This document shows positions 1 to 6,437 of a DNA stretch of 12,298 bases, one piece after another. The translations under genes and the position numbers were made by a program. The DNA is from Chloroflexota bacterium (lineage in GTDB: Bacteria; Chloroflexota; Anaerolineae; Ardenticatenales; Ardenticatenaceae), in contig DOUV01000087.1 in assembly GCA_003520455.1 (NCBI GenBank), positions 1 through 12,298 of the forward strand, written 5' to 3'. How positions within the stretch are numbered: position 1 is the first letter of the stretch; each line of letters begins with the position of its first letter. The notes under the pieces are model-generated. The model was not told where the DNA came from, searched no databases, and saw nothing but the letters and a program-made list of their open reading frames with translations.

Positions 1-1
1 C

Positions 2-238
2 GATCGTTCGTGGCAAGGTCTACTGATCGTCGGGCCGCCCGGTTCCGCGGCCACGCCGACGGCGTCCCCAACGCCCGCACCCCCGCCGACTTCGAGCCCA
101 CCCGCGACGCTTCCGGAAACGGGCGCCACCCCGAGCAGTGGTTGGCCGGCACCCTTCTGGTTGCTGCCTGGCGTCTGGGCGCTCGCGCTGGGCGTGCTGG
201 TTCGGCCGTTCTTCTCTGATCTGCACCCAAAGCGCTAA
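2..238 (+). CDS. LPXTG-anchored surface protein, C-terminal end (partial at left edge)
   Basis: The 5' end lies outside the window; 78 codons are visible, ending in TAA at 236-238. The frame encodes a Pro/Thr/Ser/Ala-rich stretch (about residues 12-36 of the visible part), then LPETG at 110-124, a hydrophobic segment (WPAPFWLLPGVWALALGVLV) and a short tail containing Lys-Arg before the stop. This order is the classic sortase cell-wall sorting signal, in which sortase cuts between Thr and Gly of LPXTG and attaches the protein to the envelope. Pro/Thr-rich linkers often precede it as a wall-spanning stalk. The functional ectodomain is not visible, so its role is unknown, and no sortase gene is in the window. 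The start is not in the window. Confidence in the frame is high because linker, motif, helix and basic tail all fall in one frame. Confidence 0.85.
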   Translation, partial: DRSWQGLLIVGPPGSAATPTASPTPAPPPTSSPPATLPETGATPSSGWPAPFWLLPGVWALALGVLVRPFFSDLHPKR

Positions 239-321
239 TCGCTCGCGTCGAAGCCTCGCCCAGACACACGCCAAACCGGATGAAGGTAGCCGTTCCTGGC
301 ATTCTGGCGTTTCATGCAATC

Positions 322-354
322 CCGGCTCGCCCGATCGACCTGTGCGAGAGCCGG
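322..354. terminator. Stem-loop between convergent genes (possible terminator)
   Basis: CCGGCTC at 322-328 pairs with GAGCCGG at 348-354, with a 19-base loop. It sits in the short gap between the surface-protein gene (plus strand, ends 238) and the exonuclease gene (minus strand, stop at 357), where a shared terminator would be expected. There is no clear T-run on either side, so the call rests on position and stem only. The rest of 239-356 shows nothing recognisable. Confidence 0.35.
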
Positions 355-356
355 CA

Positions 357-1250
357 TTACGGCAGCCGCGTCTGAAGGCTCCGAAAGCCGAGCGCGGCCA
401 ATGCCTGGCGAGCGCGCTCGCGGTCGTACTCAATCCGGCAAGACTCGAGATTGAGATTGATACCGGGAACCTCGACCAGAGTCACGAGGCGGCGTGCCAG
501 CTCAGCCTGCTCGTGAGCCCCTGGTGCCACCAGGGCCTTGCGGACACGCGGGGGAGCGACCTGGTCGAGATTAGCGTAGATCACATCCAGGGCGCCGTAG
601 GTCTGGAGGAGTCGCGCGGCCCCCTTCGCACCGATCCCGCGCACCCCAGGGATGTTGTCGGACGGATCGCCCACGAGGGCCTTGAAGTCTCGAAATTGGT
701 CGGGGCGCACCCCGTAGCGCTGCTCGATACGCTCAGGGTCGTACAGGTCTGGGTCATTGTTGCGGCCGGTGGGGTAGAGGACGCGCGTTCGCCTGCTCAC
801 AACCTGGAAGAGGTCGCGGTCGCCGCTGACGATAAGGGTCTCGATCCCGGCGGCCTCGGCCTGATGGGCCAACGTCTTGAGGATATCGTCGGCCTCGTAG
901 CCCGCAGCTTCGAACTGAGGAATATCCAGAGCGACCAGCACCCGCCGCAGCCGCTCCACCTGGGCTTCCACCGCAGGGTCAAGTTCCAGCCGCCCGGCCT
1001 TGTACTGATCGTACAGCTCGACCCGGAAGGGGATCCCAACATCGAAAGCCACCGCGAGAGCATCGGGGCGAGACGTTTCGATCAGGCGGAAGAGCATCGC
1101 CAGGAAACCGTAGATCGCGTTGACCGGCGCGCCGGCGGGGTCTCTGATCGTCGCGGGCAGAGCATGGTAGGCCCGAAAGGCCAGCGAGTGGCCGTCAATC
1201 AGCATCAACGTCTGGTGTTCAGCGCCGCTCGCATTTACGGGATTCTCCAA
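357..1250 (-). CDS. 5'-3' exonuclease, PolA N-terminal/FEN-like, stand-alone
   Basis: This is a structure-specific 5' nuclease of the family that forms the N-terminal domain of bacterial DNA polymerase I; family members remove RNA primers and flaps using metal ions. The conserved start MLIDGHSLAFRAYHALP is followed by the acidic metal-site motifs AFD, YEADDIL and SGDRDLFQ, then VGDPSDNIPGVRGIGAKGA, the helix-3-turn-helix DNA-binding segment. The protein ends soon after that domain, so no proofreading or polymerase domain is attached; about 300 residues is the normal size for stand-alone members. The start is uncertain. TTG at 1250 has GGAG five bases upstream and is preferred; the frame stays open to TTG 1307 (GTG 1301 also possible), and ATG 1205 begins exactly at the conserved block. 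It lies just downstream of the FAH-family gene on the same strand and probably shares its transcript. Confidence 0.88.
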   Translation of the reverse strand: MENPVNASGAEHQTLMLIDGHSLAFRAYHALPATIRDPAGAPVNAIYGFLAMLFRLIETSRPDALAVAFDVGIPFRVELYDQYKAGRLELDPAVEAQVERLRRVLVALDIPQFEAAGYEADDILKTLAHQAEAAGIETLIVSGDRDLFQVVSRRTRVLYPTGRNNDPDLYDPERIEQRYGVRPDQFRDFKALVGDPSDNIPGVRGIGAKGAARLLQTYGALDVIYANLDQVAPPRVRKALVAPGAHEQAELARRLVTLVEVPGINLNLESCRIEYDRERARQALAALGFRSLQTRLP

Positions 1251-1316
1251 GACAGCTCCGTTCGCCCGAGTGTTTTCAGTTCCCCGGGGTGCTCCTGACA
1301 CACTCAACCTCGCATC

Positions 1317-2240
1317 TCAGCTTTCAGCCAGGGCCACAGGATTCCGCATGCGGCCGATGCCTTCGATCTCCTGCTCGACGACGTCCCCAGGACGGAGGAA
1401 CTCGGGCGGTTGGCGAGCGAAACCGACGCCGCCTGGCGTGCCGGTGGCAATGATATCGCCGGCTTCGAGCGTCATCCCCTCCGCGAGAGCGGCGATGATG
1501 GTGGGGATGTCGTAGATCAGGTCAGTCGTGTGGCCCTCTTGCTTGAGGACGCCATTCACCCACAGCCGGAGCGTCAATCCGTGCACGTTGGGGATCTCGT
1601 CGGCCGTCACGATCCAGGGACCAAGGGGGCAAGTGCCGTCCAGGCTCTTGCCCTTGAAGAATTGCCTGCCGTGGCGCCACTGCACGTCACGTGCCGAGAC
1701 ATCGTTCAGAATCGTATACCCGAAGACGAAGTCCATGGCTTCGGCCGCGCGGAGGTTGCGCCCGCGCCGGCCGATCACAACCGCCAGCTCGATTTCCCAG
1801 TCGACCTGATCGGAGAGTGGGTGAATCAGGATCGGTGCATCGGGGCCGATGACGCTGGTGGGGGCCTTGGTAAAAAACAGGGGGGCCTCCGGTGCCACGT
1901 CCGATTCTCCGCGCGCCCGGTTGGACTCGCGGGCGTGTTCGGCGTAGTTTTTGCCCAGGCAGAAGATGTTCTTGCGCGGGCGAGGAATCGGGGCCAGGAG
2001 GGTTGTCTCGCTGAGTGGCCAGGCACCGCCGGCTTCCCGGAGTGCATCGTTGGTCTGCACCGCCAGCGCCTCTTTCAGGCGCGTGAGGGCAATCGGACCG
2101 GCGTCGAACAGGCCCAGCATCGAGTCTGGCAGTTCTGTCCCACCGGTGAGTTGGCCAAGACGGGCAACGTCGAGAACGGCGGTGCCGCGGACAACCCCGA
2201 GGTGCGGGCTATTGTCGCTGACGTAGGTAACCAGGCGCAT
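1317..2240 (-). CDS. Fumarylacetoacetate hydrolase (FAH) family protein
   Basis: The protein has 307 residues, a typical length for the acylpyruvate-hydrolase/HpcE-like branch of the FAH superfamily. These enzymes cleave or isomerise 2-oxo acids with a divalent metal, often in aromatic-compound breakdown or oxaloacetate/acylpyruvate handling. Visible family features are NYAEHARE (His102 as likely general base), DWEIELAVVIG with metal ligands Glu149 and Glu151, ILNDVSARD (Asp180 ligand), the GRQFFKGKSLDG loop and the C-terminal TGTPGGVG turn (266-273). Residues 1-80 form the usual less-conserved N-terminal domain. ATG 2240 is preceded by AAGGGA at good spacing. A sigma-70-like promoter lies at 2302-2331. 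The exonuclease gene follows on the same strand. The substrate cannot be told from sequence, since no pathway partners are nearby. Confidence 0.92.
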   Translation of the reverse strand: MRLVTYVSDNSPHLGVVRGTAVLDVARLGQLTGGTELPDSMLGLFDAGPIALTRLKEALAVQTNDALREAGGAWPLSETTLLAPIPRPRKNIFCLGKNYAEHARESNRARGESDVAPEAPLFFTKAPTSVIGPDAPILIHPLSDQVDWEIELAVVIGRRGRNLRAAEAMDFVFGYTILNDVSARDVQWRHGRQFFKGKSLDGTCPLGPWIVTADEIPNVHGLTLRLWVNGVLKQEGHTTDLIYDIPTIIAALAEGMTLEAGDIIATGTPGGVGFARQPPEFLRPGDVVEQEIEGIGRMRNPVALAES

Positions 2241-2301
2241 AGGAGTCCCTTCTTTCTCTGTCGTTCAAATCGTGGGGGAGACTATGGACTGAGGTGGAAT
2301 G

Positions 2302-2331
2302 ATTCTACCGCGAGCGCGGGTCAGGCGCCAA
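2302..2331 (-). promoter_or_regulatory. Sigma-70-type promoter for the FAH-family gene
   Basis: Reading the minus strand, TTGGCG (2331-2326) and TAGAAT (2307-2302) are separated by 18 bases. The site points toward ATG 2240 with an expected leader of about 55 bases. The same TTGGCG -35 box recurs in the pilin promoter at 5018. Confidence 0.55.
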
Positions 2332-2380
2332 TTCTCTCGGGCGGTCGCGGAGCCGCTAACCTCGCGCCCGTTGCGGGCCG

Positions 2381-2389
2381 TGCTATAAT
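2381..2389 (+). promoter_or_regulatory. Extended -10 promoter giving a near-leaderless mRNA
   Basis: TGCTATAAT is a perfect extended -10 (TGnTATAAT) ending only 9 bases before ATG 2399. Transcription would be expected to start near 2396, leaving a leader of about 2-4 bases and no room for a ribosome binding site. No good -35 box is seen, which is tolerated with an extended -10. Confidence 0.65.
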
Positions 2390-2398
2390 CTCGACGTC

Positions 2399-4957
2399 AT
2401 GACCAACTCCTCCTGGTTGTTCCGCGCCGGTGTGGTCGGTGAGCGCACGGTGGGGCGGGCCTCCGCCCGTTTGCGGCTCTCGGCCCGCACGGCCTACGTC
2501 CTGCTCGTGCTGCTAATGGCGGGTTACGCCTTGCTCTTCACCCTGATTTCCTTCCGCCTGCATGACAGTTTCATCACGAGCGCCGACGATCTGAGCAATA
2601 TCGACCAGGCGGTCTGGAACTCCTGGCACGGCGATCTGCTGATTCGTACCACCGGTACACGCCAACTCCCGCGCTACGGCGAGCACCTCGAGCCGATCTG
2701 GATCGCGCTCGGCCCTCTGTTCTTTGTGTGGAACGACGTCAAAATCTTGCTGCTCGTCCAGACGCTGGCGCTCGCGGCGGGCGCGCTCCCCGCATTCTGG
2801 CTCGGCCGGGCGATGCTCGCGCCGGGCCGGAGAGCAGTCGTGGGGAGTGTGCATCGCGGCTTTGCCCCCCAACTCCCCGGTTCCCCGGACTCGTCGTTAG
2901 AAGCGCGGACGGCCGCCAACCTGGCGGGGTTGGTTCTCGCTGCCGTCTACCTGCTGTTGCCCTTCCTGCACCGCGCCAATATTGCTGAGGTCCACGCGGC
3001 CCCATTCGCTGTGGCGCCACTGCTCTTCGCGTTTTGGTACGCCAGCCAGGGTCAGGACGCGCGCGTCTGGCCCTTCGCCCTGCTCGTCTTGCTGGTCAAG
3101 GAGGAGCAGGCGCTGCTGGTAGCAATGGTGGGGCTGTGGATTGCAGTGCGCCAACGCCGCCCGCGCGCGGGGCTGGCACTGACCGGGCTGAGTCTGGCCT
3201 GGCTGCTCGTGGCTGTCTTCGGCATCATCAATCAGTTCGCCGAGGTCCGCACCGGCACGACGCAATCGGTCTTCTTCGGTCGCTATACTGCGTTTGGTGA
3301 GACCCCCGCCGCGATCGTCGTGGGGTTCCTCACCCACCCCGCGCTCGTGCGCGATCTGTTCCTTACACCCGAGCGGTTGCGCTTGCTGGGCGAGCTCGTG
3401 GCGTCCACCGGCGGCGTGCTGCTCTTCGGACTCGATGCCGCCGTGTTGATGCTCCCGCTTTTGGTTCTCAATTTGGCCAGTGACTACGTCGCCCAGGCCG
3501 CCGGGCTCCAACACTATGCCGCGCCGCTCGTGCCGGGTCTCATCGCGGGGGCGGCTGTCGGTGGGCGGCGCCTCCTGACAGGCGTGGGGTCCAAAGCGCG
3601 CCCGGTTGCCACGACGGCCCTTTTGCTCTGGATGCTCGCCAGCGCGGCGGCCACCGCGCTTCAGGCCGGGTTCCTGCCGGTCTCGAGGGGGTTCTGGCTG
3701 CCTGCGGTCACACCCCATGATCGCATGCTGGATCGCTTCATCGCCCAGATACCGCCTGGCGCCGCTTTGAGCGCCTCCCGCCAGCTCCACCCTCATGTCG
3801 CCCACCGGCGCTACGTGACCCGCTTCCCGACCATCGGCGCAGCCACCTGGGCGTTGGTCGACGTGACTGGCGACCGGCACGTGCATCCAGCCGATGTCAA
3901 GATGGCAGTGGAGGGCCTGCTGGCGAGCGGATGGGGCGTCGTGGACGCCGCCGATGGATACCTGTTGCTGCACGAGGGAGCCGCGGCGACGGCGCTGCCG
4001 GAGGCTTTTTTCAGCTTCGGGCGAGCACAGGAGGACCCGGATGTGCCGCTCGACCTCGTCTTCGCTCGGCCCAGCGGAGAGGCGCTGCTGCGGGTCCTCG
4101 GCTACAGCCTGGCGCGCGACTTTTGGGGGCGCGTGAGCGTGCGCTACGTCCTCGAGCCGCTGGCAGCGCTGCCACCCGGTACCACCCTCCGGCCGCTGCT
4201 GCTCGACCCCTTGGGGAGGCCCGTGGCCGACACGGCCGGGGCGCCACTGCTGTTCCCGCTCTGGTACCCGCTCGATCGCTGGCGCCCCGGCTTCCTCTAC
4301 GCGGTCGAGACCCCCCCGCGCGATGTGCGGGGGCAGCCCTTCCGGCCGGCCTTGGGGGTCGCGGTGGGGGAGGGAACCGCGGAACTAAATGCCCGCTGGG
4401 GCCACGCCGGGCCGGTGCTCGTGGGGCTCGATGGGAACACGCTGGTGACACTGGGCGAGTGGCAGCCCGCCGGAGCGAGGTTTGTTCCCACCGGTCGCGA
4501 TTGGCATCGCTTCGACCTCCGGCGTGCACCGGAGCACCCGCTGGCGGTCCGGCTGGGCGAGAGCGTAGCCTTGCGCGGCTGGGACGGCCCGACGCGCACA
4601 ACGGACGGGCAACTGCCGATTCGTCTGGTCTGGCAGGCGCTGGCCGTGATACCGCGCGATCTCACCGTTTTCGTTCATCTCGTCCCGCTCGAGGGCTTGC
4701 CCATCCCGGTGGCGCAAGCCGACCACGTACCGACGGTGCCCACGGCGGCCGGCCTGCAGCTCTACCCCACGACTGCCTGGCAGCCGGGCGAGTTGGTGCT
4801 GGACGAGTTTATGCTCGATGTGCGTGGCGTGCCGCCCGGGCGCTACCGCCTGCTGGTCGGGCTCTACGACCCCAACAGTGGCGCCCGTCTGCTTCTCACG
4901 GGTGGCGGGGAGGGCAGGGCAGTACCGGTGGGGGAGGTCTTTGTGCCTGGACGGTGA
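2399..4957 (+). CDS. DUF2079-family multi-pass membrane protein with large extracytoplasmic C-terminal region
   Basis: The protein has 852 residues. Residues about 31-425 hold about ten hydrophobic segments and the DUF2079 pattern: an early DLSNIDQAVWNSWHG motif (about 65-78), GEHLEPIWIALGPLFF, LLLVQTLALAAGALPAFWLGR, VKEEQALL and HYAAPLVPGL. DUF2079 proteins are GT-C-glycosyltransferase-like membrane proteins of unproven function. IPPGAALSASRQLHPHVAHR (about 451-470) begins the outer-face part. Residues about 535-852 look like beta-sandwich domains; the last has FVHLVP, TTAWQPGELVLDEF and PGRYRLLVGLYD motifs, resembling tails I associate with similar chloroflexotal envelope proteins. A Gly/Pro/Arg-rich loop at about 141-170 between hydrophobic segments looks like an insertion. 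The start is supported by the extended -10 nine bases upstream, not by an RBS. The role may be surface-sugar transfer, but this is unproven. Confidence 0.85.
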   Translation: MTNSSWLFRAGVVGERTVGRASARLRLSARTAYVLLVLLMAGYALLFTLISFRLHDSFITSADDLSNIDQAVWNSWHGDLLIRTTGTRQLPRYGEHLEPIWIALGPLFFVWNDVKILLLVQTLALAAGALPAFWLGRAMLAPGRRAVVGSVHRGFAPQLPGSPDSSLEARTAANLAGLVLAAVYLLLPFLHRANIAEVHAAPFAVAPLLFAFWYASQGQDARVWPFALLVLLVKEEQALLVAMVGLWIAVRQRRPRAGLALTGLSLAWLLVAVFGIINQFAEVRTGTTQSVFFGRYTAFGETPAAIVVGFLTHPALVRDLFLTPERLRLLGELVASTGGVLLFGLDAAVLMLPLLVLNLASDYVAQAAGLQHYAAPLVPGLIAGAAVGGRRLLTGVGSKARPVATTALLLWMLASAAATALQAGFLPVSRGFWLPAVTPHDRMLDRFIAQIPPGAALSASRQLHPHVAHRRYVTRFPTIGAATWALVDVTGDRHVHPADVKMAVEGLLASGWGVVDAADGYLLLHEGAAATALPEAFFSFGRAQEDPDVPLDLVFARPSGEALLRVLGYSLARDFWGRVSVRYVLEPLAALPPGTTLRPLLLDPLGRPVADTAGAPLLFPLWYPLDRWRPGFLYAVETPPRDVRGQPFRPALGVAVGEGTAELNARWGHAGPVLVGLDGNTLVTLGEWQPAGARFVPTGRDWHRFDLRRAPEHPLAVRLGESVALRGWDGPTRTTDGQLPIRLVWQALAVIPRDLTVFVHLVPLEGLPIPVAQADHVPTVPTAAGLQLYPTTAWQPGELVLDEFMLDVRGVPPGRYRLLVGLYDPNSGARLLLTGGGEGRAVPVGEVFVPGR

Positions 4958-4976
4958 CTAACGAAAGGCTAAGGGG

Positions 4977-5003
4977 CGCTGGTCTTTCGCCCGTCGACCA
5001 GCG
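4977..5003 (+). terminator. GC-rich stem-loop after the membrane-protein gene
   Basis: CGCTGGTC (4977-4984) pairs perfectly with GACCAGCG (4996-5003) across an 11-base loop, 19 bases after the TGA of the upstream gene and just before the pilin promoter. There is no T-run, so it is a weak intrinsic-terminator candidate. Confidence 0.4.
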
Positions 5004-5010
5004 GTACTCA

Positions 5011-5025
5011 CACGCCATTGGCGTG
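5011..5025. promoter_or_regulatory. Perfect palindrome overlapping the -35 of the pilin promoter (candidate operator)
   Basis: CACGCCATTGGCGTG is a 7+1+7 perfect inverted repeat. Its right half contains the TTGGCG -35 box (5018-5023). A dimeric regulator bound here would compete with RNA polymerase. No regulator gene lies in the window, so this is inferred from position and symmetry. Confidence 0.45.
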
Positions 5026-5046
5026 CGAAAAGAAACATCCTATACT
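5018..5046 (+). promoter_or_regulatory. Sigma-70-type promoter for the Flp pilin gene
   Basis: TTGGCG (5018-5023) and TATACT (5041-5046) are separated by the ideal 17 bases. The expected start is near 5053, giving a leader of about 86 bases before ATG 5139. The leader contains an 8-bp inverted repeat, GGAGAACC (5084-5091) with GGTTCTCC (5111-5118), ahead of the ribosome binding site GGGAGGG at 5129-5135. Confidence 0.75.
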
Positions 5047-5138
5047 CAGGCTGTCTCAGATCAAGAGGCACTTACCAACCACAGGAGAACCAATCATTAT
5101 TCTCTTATCCGGTTCTCCGAGATTATCGGGAGGGTCCC

Positions 5139-5291
5139 ATGTATCTGCCGCGTGAAGAGGGTCAAGGTCTCGTCGAGTACGCCCTGATTCTGGTCCTGGT
5201 GGCTGTGGTCGTCATCGCCATCTTGACGATCCTCGGCCCACAAGTGGGGTCGGTCTTTAGCCGGATCACCTCGGGTCTGTCCGGCACCTGA
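5139..5291 (+). CDS. Flp-family type IVb pilin (small prepilin)
   Basis: The product is a 50-residue protein beginning MYLPREEGQGLVEYALI. A short charged leader ends in Gly8; Glu lies at +5 (Glu13) followed by Tyr14, then a continuous hydrophobic helix (about 15-32) and a short Gly/Ser-rich tail. This is the Flp prepilin signature: a prepilin peptidase cuts after Gly8 and the mature ~42-residue helix assembles through a Tad secretion system into adhesive pili. GGGAGG precedes the ATG at close spacing. The gene stands alone between its own promoter and terminator. No TadA/B/C, CpaB or peptidase genes are in the window, so assembly genes must be elsewhere. It could instead be a Flp-like membrane peptide not built into pili, but the cleavage motif makes pilin most likely. 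Confidence 0.9.
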   Translation: MYLPREEGQGLVEYALILVLVAVVVIAILTILGPQVGSVFSRITSGLSGT

Positions 5292-5308
5292 TTCCCCCCT
5301 CAACTGGC

Positions 5309-5342
5309 TGAAGAGAGCTCCGTATGCACGGAGCTCTCTTCA
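5309..5342 (+). terminator. Intrinsic terminator of the pilin gene
   Basis: A perfect 15-bp stem (5309-5323 with 5328-5342) closes on the 4-base loop ATGC and is followed by TTTCT. It lies 17 bases after the pilin stop. The stem is nearly symmetric and could also act on the other strand. Confidence 0.8.
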
Positions 5343-5434
5343 TTTCTGAGCACCCTCGCCGTTGGACATTCCTCGCGCCTCTGGCTACACTCCCTTGTGG
5401 TTAAGGCCTGAAAGGCCGCGGGCGAGCGGGAGCT

Positions 5435-5546
5435 GTTGGGGGCTGGGGCTTGCCGTGCCCGCTTTCTCACCTGATGCGTTAATAGTCACTGATAGTTACA
5501 TTATCCACGTTGGGGGCTGGGGCTTGCCGCGCCCGCTTTCTCACCT
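5435..5546. repeat. 38-base direct repeat, two copies (5435-5472 and 5509-5546)
   Basis: The two 38-base copies differ at one base (T5456 versus C5530). They begin with a G-rich block (GTTGGGGGCTGGGGCTTGCC) and end CGCTTTCTCACCT. They flank a 36-base A/T-rich segment (5473-5508), giving a 74-base period. The rest of 5343-5699 has a small GGCCT-GAA-AGGCC hairpin at 5405-5417 and a structured leader, but no convincing gene. Confidence 0.85.
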
Positions 5547-5635
5547 TTCGTCGCCGGGCGAATCGGCGTGGCCGGGAGGTGTCGGTATGCAAAGCCTCTG
5601 GGCGAAGCCTGCCCCTCCAAGGACCGAACCAGGAA

Positions 5636-5678
5636 GTCTGTCCGCTCTTGACCCCTGCGGTTGAAGGGCTCGACAGAC
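5636..5678 (+). promoter_or_regulatory. Stem-loop in the leader of the NAD(P)HX-epimerase operon
   Basis: GTCTGTC (5636-5642) pairs with GACAGAC (5672-5678). Inside it, GCTCTT pairs with AAGGGC (one G-U), giving about 13 bp around a 14-base loop. It ends 10 bases before the ribosome binding site at 5689-5695. A second possible fold upstream pairs GGAGG near 5575 with CCTCC near 5615 and TCGGT with ACCGA. This may influence translation, but no known riboswitch class is recognised. Confidence 0.4.
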
Positions 5679-5699
5679 GAGATGAACCAGGGAGGTTAT

Positions 5700-6437
5700 A
5701 TGGCCCGCATCCCCGGTATCACGGTTGACCAGATGCGTGAGGTTGACCGCTTGATGGTCGAAGAGTACGGTGTCACGCTGTTGCAGATGATGGAAAACGC
5801 CGGCCGTGGGTTGGCCGAACTGACTCGGCGGCGGTTGGGCGGATCCGCCGCAGATCGTCGGATCGTTGTCCTGGCCGGCAAGGGCAACAACGGGGGTGGG
5901 GGCCTGGCGGCCGCCCGCCACCTGCACAACTGGGGAGCGTTGCTTCAGGTCGTCCTGGCGTCGCCGCGTGAGGAAATGACGGCGGTTGCGAGCCACCAGC
6001 TTGATGCCCTTGATGCCGCCGGGGTCATGATCTGGGGGTATGGTCTTGATTCGGGTGCGGAGATGGTGGTGCGATGGGATGAGGCGGCCGTGATCCTGGA
6101 CGCCTTGCTGGGCTATGGCCTCGCCGGTGATCCCCGCGGTGCTTACGCCGACCTCATTCGGGTCGCGAATGCCAGCCGGGGGCCTGTCATCAGCCTGGAC
6201 GTACCCAGTGGCCTCGATGGCACCGATGGCACGATCTACAGCCCTACCGTTGATGCGACGGCGACGCTGACGCTGGCCCTGCCCAAGACCGGGCTGATCG
6301 AGGGTCGCCCCGTCGTCGGCGACCTCTACCTGGCCGACATCGGGGTGCCGCCGGCGCTTTACAGTCGCATGGGCCTGGCGGTCGATTCGATCTTTGCCAA
6401 CGACACGATTGTGCCTCTGGGCCGCTATCGAGTATGA
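5700..6437 (+). CDS. nnrE: NAD(P)H-hydrate epimerase (YjeF_N domain)
   Basis: The enzyme interconverts R and S forms of hydrated NADH/NADPH so that a dehydratase can restore the cofactor (metabolite repair). The 245 residues form a single YjeF_N Rossmann-like domain. Visible motifs are DQMREVDRLMVEEYGV (10-25), LLQMMENAGRGLA (27-39), LAGKGNNGGGGLAAARHL (58 onward), ILDALLGYGLAGDPRG and VISLDVPSGLDGTDG. Odd point: the usual signature is NNGGDG, but here the Asp is Gly (residue 67). There is no C-terminal dehydratase (YjeF_C) domain, and no dehydratase gene is in the window. ATG 5700 is chosen because AGGGAGG lies at 5689-5695; the frame is open from TTG 5661. The stop overlaps the next start (ATGA), so translation is probably coupled. 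It is the first gene of a four-gene operon. Confidence 0.92.
   Translation: MARIPGITVDQMREVDRLMVEEYGVTLLQMMENAGRGLAELTRRRLGGSAADRRIVVLAGKGNNGGGGLAAARHLHNWGALLQVVLASPREEMTAVASHQLDALDAAGVMIWGYGLDSGAEMVVRWDEAAVILDALLGYGLAGDPRGAYADLIRVANASRGPVISLDVPSGLDGTDGTIYSPTVDATATLTLALPKTGLIEGRPVVGDLYLADIGVPPALYSRMGLAVDSIFANDTIVPLGRYRV

Noticed and set aside
138..1298. Long plus-strand open frame (386 codons) opposite the exonuclease
   Set aside because: No family pattern; it is the antisense shadow of the G+C-rich exonuclease gene, whose motifs are unmistakable.
1410..2402. Plus-strand open frame (330 codons) opposite the FAH-family gene
   Set aside because: Antisense shadow; the minus strand carries all FAH motifs and a good ribosome binding site.
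2897..3973. Minus-strand open frame (358 codons) across the DUF2079 gene
   Set aside because: Rich in Gln/Arg/Gly/His without motifs, as expected for the complement of a hydrophobic coding region.
3931..5187. Plus-strand frame (418 codons) overlapping the end of the DUF2079 gene
   Set aside because: Arg/Ala/Gly-rich out-of-frame shadow that continues through the pilin promoter; no start signal or family.
5435..5546. CRISPR array (38-base repeat, 36-base spacer, 38-base repeat)
   Set aside because: Size fits, but there is only one spacer, no cas gene in the window and no leader; a simple direct repeat is the safer call.
5362..5664. 100-codon plus-strand frame in the pilin-epimerase gap
   Set aside because: It runs through the direct repeats and the leader hairpin, lacks a ribosome binding site and matches no family.
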